Shown: positions 1 through 6,412 of the stretch, piece by piece
How positions within the stretch are numbered: position 1 is the first letter of the stretch
Layout: every line of letters begins with the position of its first letter
Assembly: GCA_041687095.1 (NCBI GenBank)
Contig: JAWLCQ010000116.1
Location: 1-15,593 of the forward strand
DNA length: 15,593 nt
From: JAWLCQ01 sp041687095
GTDB lineage: Bacteria > Planctomycetota > Phycisphaerae > SM23-33
Reading direction: 5' to 3'
Translations under genes and position numbers: made by a program
The notes under the pieces: model-generated
Seen by the model: only the letters and a program-made list of their open reading frames with translations
Told to the model about the DNA's origin: nothing
The model's database searches: none

Positions 1-1059
1 GAGCGACTGGCTCGCCGACGACACCTGCCCGGCGGCGCTGGTGGTCTGCTCGGCCCCGGCGGCGAGGGACTCGCTGATGCGGAGCAGCGAGCGGTTGATG
101 CCTCGCGTGATCAGCAGGGCGAGCACCGCCCCGAGCACGACGGCCGCCAGGCTGATGACCGAGACCAGGGCGATGGCGGTGGTGTTGGAGGCCTGCACCC
201 GCGGGCCGAGTTGGTCCTGCTCCGTCTGGACGGAGGTCTTGACCTCCTCGGCGGCGGCGGCGACCTCGGGTCCGATGCGGTCGAGGGTGTCGGAGACGAC
301 GGCTTGGCGGTCCTTGACGGAGGCGTGGTACTCCTTCCAGCCGCGGAGGTACTCGTCCCTCGTCGCGACGAGGGTGGTGAGGAGGGCGCGGCCCTCGGGG
401 GTGGCGAGGGCGGCCTGGAGGGCGGGGAGTTCGGCGTCAAAGGCGGCGAATTCCTTGTCGACGCGTTCGGCGAACTCGCCGGTTTCGAGGTCCATGAACT
501 TGGCGACGTAGAGGCGGCCGAGGAGAAGGTTCCGCATCGCCGCGGCCGCCCGGAGGGCGGTGTCGGTGTCGTTGGTCTTCTGCGTCAAGGCCATGATGCC
601 CGTCAGGGCCCGCTCCATCTCGGGGCCCTTGGTGTTGAGGATGGTGTTCTCGATCCCAATCTGCCGCTCGGTCTGGGCGACGACGCGGTCGAAGCCCGCC
701 TCGTAGTCCTTGATGTCGCGGTTGATCTCGTCCACGAGGGCGGCCCGCTCGGGGTTCTGGATGTTCTGGTCGGCCTCCTGCAGGAGGGCGTGGAGCGAAT
801 CGAGGTACTGCCCGTACTGCTTGCGGTCCTGGTCGGAGGACGTGATGAGGTACTGCCGCACGTTCAGGCGGACGCAGAGCATGTCCGCCTGGAGCTGGGC
901 GGCGAGGTTGGTGTCTCGGGCCAGGCCGCGGTAGTCCGTGAACCCGTCGGATGCCCCGTTGAGGGCGAAGAAGGCGATCGCCGCCACGATGACCAGCAGC
1001 ACCACGACGGCGCTGAAGCCCAGAAGGATCTTTCGTCCGATTGTCATGTTCCGAAGCAT
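1..1059 (-). CDS. Methyl-accepting chemotaxis protein, N-terminal part (gene runs off the left edge)
   Basis: This is a membrane chemoreceptor that would signal to CheA through CheW. The 353 visible residues begin at ATG 1059, chosen because AGGAGA lies about 8 bases upstream; the in-frame ATG at 1048 has no ribosome site. Residues 11-31 form a hydrophobic helix after a short basic N-terminus. Residues about 32-288 form a helix-rich periplasmic sensor, rich in Asp, Arg and Gln, of the size of a helical bimodular (HBM-like) or four-helix ligand domain. A second membrane helix spans about 290-317. After it the chain passes almost directly into a Ser/Ala/Gln-rich helix (AGAEQTTSAAGQVSSASQSL) typical of the start of an MCP signalling bundle, so no full HAMP domain is visible. 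The signalling tip and methylation sites lie outside the window. It is last in the cheY-cheX-cheA-cheW order, 121 bases after cheW. The family is clear; the ligand is unknown. Confidence 0.88.
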   Translation of the reverse strand, partial: MLRNMTIGRKILLGFSAVVVLLVIVAAIAFFALNGASDGFTDYRGLARDTNLAAQLQADMLCVRLNVRQYLITSSDQDRKQYGQYLDSLHALLQEADQNIQNPERAALVDEINRDIKDYEAGFDRVVAQTERQIGIENTILNTKGPEMERALTGIMALTQKTNDTDTALRAAAAMRNLLLGRLYVAKFMDLETGEFAERVDKEFAAFDAELPALQAALATPEGRALLTTLVATRDEYLRGWKEYHASVKDRQAVVSDTLDRIGPEVAAAAEEVKTSVQTEQDQLGPRVQASNTTAIALVSVISLAAVVLGAVLALLITRGINRSLLRISESLAAGAEQTTSAAGQVSSASQSL

Positions 1060-1180
1060 GTCCGTTCTCCTGTCGTTTCGATGCGTTGTGCGGAGCGGGG
1101 GGCGCTCCGTCGGGTTGGGCGGCGGGGCGGGGCGCATCACGCGCGGCCCGCGGCCCGCCGGGTAGGATTCCAGTGGCCGT

Positions 1181-1687
1181 CTACGCGGCGGCCGACGCGA
1201 GCTGCTCCACTTCGCCCAATTCGCCGTTCGTCAGCACGCGGGCGATGTCCAGGAGGATGGTGACCTTGCCGGCCGACTTGCCCATCCCGAGGATGAAGTC
1301 GGTGTCGACGGCCGATCCGAACGACGGGGCGTCCTCGATGTCCTTGGCGGCGATGTCGCGGACCTCGGAGACGGCGTCGACGATGACGCCCATCTCCACG
1401 TCGCGGACGGCGACGACGATGATGCAGGTCTGCTCGGTGTGCTGGGCCTCCGGCAGGCCGAACTTCAGCCGCAGGTCCACCACCGGGATGACCTTGCCCC
1501 GCAGGTTGATGACCCCCTTGATGAACTCGGGCACGCGCGGGACGGCCGTGATGTCCATCAGTCCGATGATCTCCCGGACCGTCAGGATCACCAGGCCGTA
1601 CTGCTCCTGCCCGAGGACGAAGGTCAGGTACTTGCCCGCACTGGCGCGTGTGGCGTCGGTGACGTGCTGGGTTGCTTGTTCCACCAT
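1181..1687 (-). CDS. cheW: CheW chemotaxis coupling protein
   Basis: CheW is the cytoplasmic adaptor joining chemoreceptors to the kinase CheA. The 168-residue length is normal for a single CheW domain. Seen directly: the opening strand KYLTFVLGQEQYGLVI, the VREIIGLMDITAVPRVPEFIKG segment in its usual place (about residues 38-59), the conserved core VINLRGKVIPVVDLRLKFG, and a second half with VSEVRDI and FILGMGKSAGKVTILLDI. The ATG at 1687 is preceded by AAGGAAAA, 6 bases away. The gene lies 66 bases after cheA and 121 before the receptor gene, in the same direction, consistent with one operon. A 6-base-pair hairpin (1709-1727) stands in the leader just before the ribosome site. Nothing suggests degeneration. 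Confidence 0.97.
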   Translation of the reverse strand: MVEQATQHVTDATRASAGKYLTFVLGQEQYGLVILTVREIIGLMDITAVPRVPEFIKGVINLRGKVIPVVDLRLKFGLPEAQHTEQTCIIVVAVRDVEMGVIVDAVSEVRDIAAKDIEDAPSFGSAVDTDFILGMGKSAGKVTILLDIARVLTNGELGEVEQLASAAA

Positions 1688-1708
1688 GCTGTTTTCCTTT
1701 TTCTCAGG

Positions 1709-1727
1709 GGCGGACTCCGCATCCGCC
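1709..1727 (-). other. Small hairpin just upstream of the cheW ribosome site
   Basis: GGCGGA and TCCGCC form a perfect 6-base-pair inverted repeat around a 7-base loop in the 66-base cheA-cheW gap. On the coding strand it is followed by an A-rich stretch holding the cheW Shine-Dalgarno sequence. It could influence cheW translation or mRNA processing. In DNA this GC-rich a short stem may also be chance. Confidence 0.3.
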
Positions 1728-1753
1728 GTAGGTCTGCTGTATTCGCTCCTCGC

Positions 1754-4087
1754 TCAGGCGGCGGGGCGATGGGTATGCGGTTCGCTCGCGTCCACCAGGG
1801 CCAGCAGCCCCGCCGGATCGAGGATGAGGCCCACGCGGCCGTCGCCGAGGATCGCCCCGCCCGAGACGCCCCGGACCTGGCCGATCGTGGCGCCCAGGGA
1901 CTTGACGACGACCTGCTGCTGCCCGAGCAGTTCGTCCACCATCAGGGCGCACCGCTTGCCCTCGCCCTCGATGAGGACGAGGAGGCCCTGGCAGGGGTCG
2001 GTGACGGCGGCGGGGACGGTGAAGAGGCGGTGGAGGCGGAACAGCGGGAGCAGTTCCCCGCGGACCAGCACCATCTCCCCGCGGCCCTTGACGGTGGAGA
2101 TCGCCTCGGGCTGGGGCTGGAAGCTCCGCTCGATGGAGACGGTCGGCAGGAGGTAGCGCTGCTCGCCCACGCGGACGAGCATCCCGTCGGTGATCGCCAT
2201 CGTCAGCGGCAGGCGGATGGTGAAGGTGGTGCCCCGCCCCTTGCGGGAGTCCACCTCGACGCGCCCGCGGAGGGACTCGATGCCGCGCTTCACCACGTCC
2301 ATCCCCACTCCGCGGCCCGAGAGGTCGGTGACCGTTTCGGCGGTGGAGAACCCGGGGTGGAAGATGAGGGCGAAGATCTCGCTGTCGGGCAGGTCGCGGC
2401 CGGGCTCGACGAGCCCGCGATCGACGGCCTTGGCGAGGATGCGGTCGCGGTCGAGGCCCTTCCCGTCGTCCTGCAGGACGAGGACCACGTTGCCCGCGGA
2501 GTGGTACGCCCGCAGGCGGACCGTTCCGGTGGGGTCCTTCCCGGCGGCGGTGCGGTCGGCGGCGGACTCCACGCCGTGATCGAGGGCGTTGCGCATCATG
2601 TGGATGAGCGGGTCGTTGAGGGCCTCGACCATGTTGCGGTCGATCTCGGTGTCCTCGCCCTCGGTGACGAGCGTGACGCTCTTGCCGGTGTTGCGGGCGA
2701 GGTCGCGGACGAGGCGGGCCATCTTCTGGAACGTCGCCTTCAGCGGGACCATGCGAAGGGACATGGTGAGGTCCTGCAGGGCGCGGATGATCTTGCCGGC
2801 GTGGGCGACGTTCCGCTGCAGCCGGGGCCGCCCCCCGCCCGACACGTCAGGGTCCTGGGCGACCATGGACTGGGCGATGACGAGTTCCCCGACCATGTTG
2901 ATGAGGGAGTCGAGGCGGTCGGTGGCGACGCGGATGGTGGCGTCCCCGGCGGGTGCGCCCTGGCGGTTCTGGGTCCGCAGGGCGCGGGCGACGTCGGCGG
3001 GGGCGGCGGCGCGGTCGTCCACGAGGGCTTCGCCGATGCGTTTGCGGCCGGCGGATTGGGCGGCGGCCTCGACGGTGGCGCGGTCGGCGGCGCCTTGGGC
3101 GACGAGGATATCCCCCACGCGGAGGGGCTCGACGTCGGCGTCCTCGGACACCCCGGCCGCCTCGGGATCGCGGAGGCGATCGAGGAGGCCGGCGGTGGCG
3201 GGGGGGATGGGGGCGGCGGTTCCGGGGGCGGCGGTGCGGAGGGATTCGATCATCGTCCGCAGCGAGTCGCAGGACTCCAGGGCGAGGTCCGCGTACCCCC
3301 CGCGGATGTGGATCTTGCCCTCGCGGGCGCGGTCGAGGAGGTTCTCGGCGAGGTGGGCGAGGTGCTGGAGGATCTCCAGCCCCAAAAACCCGCTGGTGCC
3401 CTTGATGGTGTGGAACGCGCGGAAGACGACGTTGATCGGCTCGGGGAGGTTCGGGTCGCTCTCGAGTTCCAGCAGCGAGGCCTCCGCGGAGCGGATGTGG
3501 TCGAGGCACTCGACGGCGAATTCGTGGAGCATGTCCGGGTCGGTCTCGGGGGGGATGAGGAAGGTGGCCGGCAGGGCGGTGGGCGAGGGCGCTTCGGCCG
3601 GGGGGGGCATGGGCGTCTCGCCCGTGTTCGCGCTGTCCCCGGGGCGGTCGGGGGGGAGGGGCGCTTCGATGGAGCCCTGCACGGGCGAGGCGGTCGCGGG
3701 TGCGGCGGCGTCGGGGCCGTCTGTCGCCGTCGCCCCGTCGGCCTCCTGGAGCGCATCGGCGGCGACGGTGAGGGCGTTGGGTGTGGCGTCGCACTCGGCG
3801 GGGTCGCGGAGGGCGGTGGCGGCGGCGATGGCGGCGGTGGCGAGGGCGGCGAGGGCGGAGGCGGAGTCGGGGAGGCGCTGCTCGTAGAGGGCCTGCAGCG
3901 TGTCGAGCATGCGTGCGAGCAGATCGCGGACGGGGCGGGGGGCATCGGCGGCGTCGGTGAGGAGGGCTTCCAGGTCGGTTCCCGGGCCGACGAGCCCCTC
4001 GCGGTCGGCGGGGTCGGCGGCGAGGATCTGGGCGCCCAGGCGTTCGCAGCGGTCGGCGAGTTGGGTGTGGCAGTCCGCGGTGTTCAT
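1754..4087 (-). CDS. cheA: CheA chemotaxis histidine kinase with unusual N-terminal and P2-region modules
   Basis: CheA autophosphorylates on its Hpt domain under receptor control and passes phosphate to CheY. Start ATG 4087 (AAGAGG 7 bases upstream) gives 777 residues; the reading frame is open 38 codons further up but that stretch looks like leader sequence. Order: residues 1-95, an Ala/Leu-rich helical module with no phospho-His motif; 100-180, Pro/Ala linker; 185-285, Hpt with H226 in AFHTIKG; 320-373, two halves resembling MshEN/GspE N-terminal repeats (VGDILVAQG, IGEALVDD) where a CheY-binding P2 would normally be; 380-465, dimerisation; 470-628, ATPase with N500, D503-H504-G505, DDGKG at 540-544 and GRGVGMD at 591-597; 632-770, CheW-like P5. 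All catalytic residues are intact. The N-terminal module resembles that of the LuxR protein at 5397-6278. The MshEN comparison is by motif only. Confidence 0.95.
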   Translation of the reverse strand: MNTADCHTQLADRCERLGAQILAADPADREGLVGPGTDLEALLTDAADAPRPVRDLLARMLDTLQALYEQRLPDSASALAALATAAIAAATALRDPAECDATPNALTVAADALQEADGATATDGPDAAAPATASPVQGSIEAPLPPDRPGDSANTGETPMPPPAEAPSPTALPATFLIPPETDPDMLHEFAVECLDHIRSAEASLLELESDPNLPEPINVVFRAFHTIKGTSGFLGLEILQHLAHLAENLLDRAREGKIHIRGGYADLALESCDSLRTMIESLRTAAPGTAAPIPPATAGLLDRLRDPEAAGVSEDADVEPLRVGDILVAQGAADRATVEAAAQSAGRKRIGEALVDDRAAAPADVARALRTQNRQGAPAGDATIRVATDRLDSLINMVGELVIAQSMVAQDPDVSGGGRPRLQRNVAHAGKIIRALQDLTMSLRMVPLKATFQKMARLVRDLARNTGKSVTLVTEGEDTEIDRNMVEALNDPLIHMMRNALDHGVESAADRTAAGKDPTGTVRLRAYHSAGNVVLVLQDDGKGLDRDRILAKAVDRGLVEPGRDLPDSEIFALIFHPGFSTAETVTDLSGRGVGMDVVKRGIESLRGRVEVDSRKGRGTTFTIRLPLTMAITDGMLVRVGEQRYLLPTVSIERSFQPQPEAISTVKGRGEMVLVRGELLPLFRLHRLFTVPAAVTDPCQGLLVLIEGEGKRCALMVDELLGQQQVVVKSLGATIGQVRGVSGGAILGDGRVGLILDPAGLLALVDASEPHTHRPAA

Positions 4088-4175
4088 ACGGCGGCCTCTT
4101 TTCTGGGTGCACGCCTCGTTGGCGTGGGGGTCGGTTGTGCGGCGGCGGTGGTGCGTCGGCCTCCGCTGGGGGCGC

Positions 4176-4233
4176 GGGGCCGCAAGGAGTGACACGTACA
4201 CATGCGTGGACGGGTGTGACTCCTCGGGGCCCT
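4176..4233 (-). other. Long imperfect hairpin between cheX and cheA
   Basis: The arms 4176-4195 and 4214-4233 are complementary at 16 of 20 positions around an 18-base loop. The core is AGGAGT against ACTCCT, flanked by ACAC/GTGT and by GGGCC/GGCCC. It fills the middle of the 177-base gap between the cheX stop and the cheA start. No T-run follows on the coding strand, so it is a poor standard terminator. It may be an attenuator, an mRNA-stabilising or processing site, or a palindromic protein-binding site. Confidence 0.45.
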
Positions 4234-4264
4234 CGCGGCCTGCGCGGGGGGATAAGGTTAGGGG

Positions 4265-4756
4265 CTACGCCACCAGTCCGCCGGAGCGTTCGGCGGTGAT
4301 GCCGGTCCAGAGGGGGCCGGCGTCGGAGGCGAAGCAGGTCTTGCGGGCGTTGGCGTTGCTTTGGACGAGGACTTCGAGGGACTCGGCGCGGATGACGCTG
4401 GGCAGCGAGATCTCGCAGCGGACCTTGCGGGCGTAGAGGCGGTTCTTGACCTCCCCGGCGAGGATGTTGGTCAGTTCCCCGATCGCGTCGCCCATGTCGG
4501 AGCTGTCGAACGGGATCTCAAAGCCGGCGAACTTGGCGGCGATGGCTTCGGCGGTGGCGCGGGGCAGGCCGAGGAAGATGGACCAGTCCACGTCTCCGAC
4601 GATGGAGATGATGGCGATGATGACCCCGCCGTGGCAGAGGTCGTTCTCCTCCCCGCGCTGCAGGTTGAGATTGCAGGTGGCGGAGAAGATGGTGGCGGCG
4701 GCGTCGGCGACGCAGTCGTGATGCTCGGCGGCGGGGAGGGCGGCGGTCTGGGGCAT
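4265..4756 (-). CDS. cheX: CheX-like CheY-P phosphatase
   Basis: This is a predicted cytoplasmic phosphatase that removes phosphate from CheY, ending the chemotaxis signal. The 163-residue length matches the single-domain CheX/CheC type. The diagnostic helix is at residues 88-105, where MGDAIGELTNILAGEVKNRL carries the active-site pair E94-x2-N97; a Pro follows at 119, as in the family pattern. A strand pair with VIIAIISIVGDVDWSIFLGL precedes it. Only one E-x2-N motif is visible, which favours CheX over the two-motif CheC. The ATG at 4756 has AGGAGA 6 bases upstream. It sits between cheY (36 bases upstream) and cheA, fitting its substrate. It could be called CheC-like by some pipelines; CheX fits better. 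Confidence 0.88.
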   Translation of the reverse strand: MPQTAALPAAEHHDCVADAAATIFSATCNLNLQRGEENDLCHGGVIIAIISIVGDVDWSIFLGLPRATAEAIAAKFAGFEIPFDSSDMGDAIGELTNILAGEVKNRLYARKVRCEISLPSVIRAESLEVLVQSNANARKTCFASDAGPLWTGITAERSGGLVA

Positions 4757-4792
4757 TCCGGTCTCCTGCGGAGGGTGAAAAGGGGATCGGGA

Positions 4793-5230
4793 TCAGGCGA
4801 ACTGGTTGGCCAGGCGGCCGAAGAAGCCCTTCTTGGGGGCGGCGTCCTGGGCGAGCTTCTCGAAGAGCGGTTCGAGCTTCTTTCGAAGGATGTCGGCGGT
4901 GAAGGGCTTGACGACGAAGCAGTCGGCCCCGGCGGAATCGAGGGCCTCCTCGACCTTCTCGACCGTGCCCTCGGTGGTGATCATGACGATGGGCACGTGG
5001 GCCTTCTGGGACGAGCGGATCCGCCGCACCAGGTCCACGCCGTTCATGTTGGGCATGTTCCAGTCGACGAACATCATGCCCGTCGTCTCGGGGTCGAACT
5101 TGGTGAGGGCGTCCGCCCCGTCGCAGGCCTCGATGAAGGTGAAGTCGGCGAGTTGGGTCTCGTGCAGGGCCTTCATGACCATCTTTCGCATGATGCCCGA
5201 ATCGTCAACGACCATGGCATGAATGTTCAC
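4793..5230 (-). CDS. cheY: CheY chemotaxis response regulator with C-terminal tail
   Basis: This is a single receiver domain, phosphorylated by CheA, that would act on the motor. Seen: acidic pair D9-D10, phospho-acceptor D56 in MFVDWNMPNMNG, T85 in MITTEG and K108 in VVKPF. That is the full catalytic set. The start is GTG 5230, supported by AAGGAG 7 bases upstream and by the receiver beginning at once (NIHAMVVDDSG). At 145 residues it exceeds a typical CheY by about 20; the extra part, from about residue 126, is Lys/Ala/Phe-rich and ends GFFGRLANQFA, a possible amphipathic helix. It is first in the Che order. Upstream lie a promoter-like block (5317-5354) and an inverted repeat (5365-5396) shared with the luxR1 upstream region, so its transcription may be controlled by the neighbouring LuxR proteins. 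Confidence 0.95.
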   Translation of the reverse strand: MNIHAMVVDDSGIMRKMVMKALHETQLADFTFIEACDGADALTKFDPETTGMMFVDWNMPNMNGVDLVRRIRSSQKAHVPIVMITTEGTVEKVEEALDSAGADCFVVKPFTADILRKKLEPLFEKLAQDAAPKKGFFGRLANQFA

Positions 5231-5316
5231 GTGTGCACTCCTTGTCTGACGGTGCGGCGGGGCGGGTCGGCGGGGTCTGTCGCCCGCCCGGGCCGTTCGG
5301 CCGCGGCACAGAGGTA

Positions 5317-5354
5317 GATTTCGACGGGATCGGCATACCCCGTAATCTGGGAAA
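5317..5354 (-). promoter_or_regulatory. Two-box promoter-like block upstream of cheY, shared with luxR1
   Basis: On the coding strand two boxes read TTTCCCAGATTACGGGG then CGTCGAAATC, with exactly 15 bases between TTAC and CGTC. The same boxes and the same 15-base gap recur at 6333-6369 upstream of luxR1, although the bases in the gap differ completely. The layout resembles a -35/-10 pair, and CGTC is a common -10 core of ECF sigma factors. The leader to the cheY start would be about 80 bases. The sigma assignment is inference. Confidence 0.5.
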
Positions 5355-5364
5355 CTGCAGGGGA

Positions 5365-5396
5365 TGCATACAGGGACTGCATAGTCGGGGTGTGCA
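5365..5396. promoter_or_regulatory. Candidate operator upstream of cheY: three half-sites 13 bases apart
   Basis: TGCATA at 5365-5370 and at 5378-5383 and TGTGCA at 5391-5396 are separated by exactly 7 bases each. The last two form the inverted repeat TGCATA-N7-TGTGCA, one mismatch from the perfect copies at 6394-6412 and 8919-8937. It lies directly after the luxR1 stop codon and some 30 bases upstream of the promoter-like block of cheY, where an activator would be expected to bind. Confidence 0.6.
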
Positions 5397-6278
5397 TCAT
5401 GCGGAGGGGGGCTCCTGGCCGTACTGCTGGAGGTAAACGGTAAGGTTGGTGGCGGTATTGGCCAGGCCGAGCTTGCGGCGGATGCCTTCGCGGTGGCGGT
5501 GCACGGTGCCCGTGGAGATGCCCTCGACCTGGGCGATCTCCTTGGACGACAGCCCGCGACGGATGTGGTCGCAGATCCGCAGTTCGGTGGGGCTCAGGGC
5601 GGGGATGTCGCGCCCGAGGCTGTGCAGGAAGGGGGCGGTGAGTTCCTCGAGGTTGGAGATGGCCTGGTCGAGCAGTTTGCGTTGGCGCGGCGGGAGGGAG
5701 GGGCGGAGCGCCTGCAGCAGGGGCAGGACGCTCGTTTCGACGTTGGTGACGACCTGGCGGACGATCTGCTGCTGGCGGTCCTGGATGGTGTCGAGGACCT
5801 CGTGGAGGGCGGTGTTCTTGCGCTGGAGGGCGTCGTGGAGTTCCTGCACCTGCTGGGCCTGGGCGCGGAAGGCCTGGGCCTGCTGGTGCAGCAGCCGCTC
5901 GAGCCCCTCCTCGTAGCGGTCGTGTCCGCGGAGGAGCGACTGGGAATGGCCGGCCGATCCGGGCGCGCGGAATTCGGCCTTGCTCTCGCCGTCAGCAGCG
6001 GCGGCGGCAGCGGCGGCGGCGATCCCGGCGGCGACGAGGCGGAGGGCTTCGTCGGGATCCCGCGCCCGTCCCGCCCGCACCCCGCGGAGCACCTCCGCCG
6101 TCAGGGCCAGCAGTTCCTGTGCGTCCGGGGCATCATCGGGGAGAGAGCCCTGCAGGTCCTCGAGTTCCTCCATGATGTGGGCCAAGCCTGCAGGGTCCCC
6201 AACGCCGGTCATGAGCACCTCGGCGCTGAGCGACTGCATGCGCTGGGTCAACAGGTCCTGATCTGTGCCGTTGGTCAT
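5397..6278 (-). CDS. LuxR-family regulator without receiver domain (LuxR1), with CheA-like N-terminal module
   Basis: This is a DNA-binding regulator of 293 residues from ATG 6278, or 307 from ATG 6320. Neither start has a clear ribosome site; 6278 is chosen because from it the first 90 residues align without gaps to CheA residues 1-90. Order: 1-95, helical module rich in Ala and Leu with a run of nine Ala; 115-175, Gln-rich coiled coil; 178-220, helical segment starting TNVETSVLPLL; 226-286, LuxR/GerE helix-turn-helix with LSPTELRICDHIRRGLSSKE and STGTVHRHREGIRRKLGL. There is no receiver, PAS or autoinducer domain. The C-terminal 130 residues are strikingly like the next gene. A promoter-like block and an operator lie upstream, suggesting autoregulation. 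Its signal input is unknown. Confidence 0.87.
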   Translation of the reverse strand: MTNGTDQDLLTQRMQSLSAEVLMTGVGDPAGLAHIMEELEDLQGSLPDDAPDAQELLALTAEVLRGVRAGRARDPDEALRLVAAGIAAAAAAAAADGESKAEFRAPGSAGHSQSLLRGHDRYEEGLERLLHQQAQAFRAQAQQVQELHDALQRKNTALHEVLDTIQDRQQQIVRQVVTNVETSVLPLLQALRPSLPPRQRKLLDQAISNLEELTAPFLHSLGRDIPALSPTELRICDHIRRGLSSKEIAQVEGISTGTVHRHREGIRRKLGLANTATNLTVYLQQYGQEPPSA

Positions 6279-6332
6279 GTGCGTAGGTCGGGCGAACGGG
6301 GTCGGGCCATGCGGGGTCATCCGCTAGGGGAT

Positions 6333-6369
6333 GATTTCGACGCCTTGGAGGGGGCCCGTAACTGGGAAA
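6333..6369 (-). promoter_or_regulatory. Two-box promoter-like block upstream of luxR1, shared with cheY
   Basis: On the coding strand TTTCCCAGTTACGGG is followed, 15 bases after TTAC, by CGTCGAAATC, as at cheY. If CGTC is the -10 core, transcription would begin near 6326, leaving only a few bases before ATG 6320. That is a second reason to prefer ATG 6278 as the luxR1 start. Confidence 0.5.
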
Positions 6370-6393
6370 AGTCCTACCACATACCATAGCGAG

Positions 6394-6412
6394 TGCATAC
6401 CCCCACTATGCA
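6394..6412. promoter_or_regulatory. Candidate operator TGCATA-N7-TATGCA upstream of luxR1
   Basis: This is a perfect 19-base inverted repeat, 6-base arms and 7-base centre. It overlaps the stop codon of the PAS-LuxR gene (6406-6408) and lies 24 bases beyond the promoter-like block of luxR1. Arm spacing of 13 bases puts the two half-sites a little over one helical turn apart, compatible with a dimeric LuxR-type protein. Confidence 0.6.

Noticed and set aside
1439..4192. A 917-codon plus-strand open frame across cheW and cheA
   Set aside because: The translation is Gly/Val/Asp-rich with no domain pattern. CheA and CheW on the minus strand are unmistakable.
5365..6412. The TGCATA inverted repeats as simple terminators after the two luxR genes
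   Set aside because: Two copies do lie at luxR stop codons, but the 6-base AT-containing stems are weak, no T-run follows, and the third copy at 8919 is not at a gene end.
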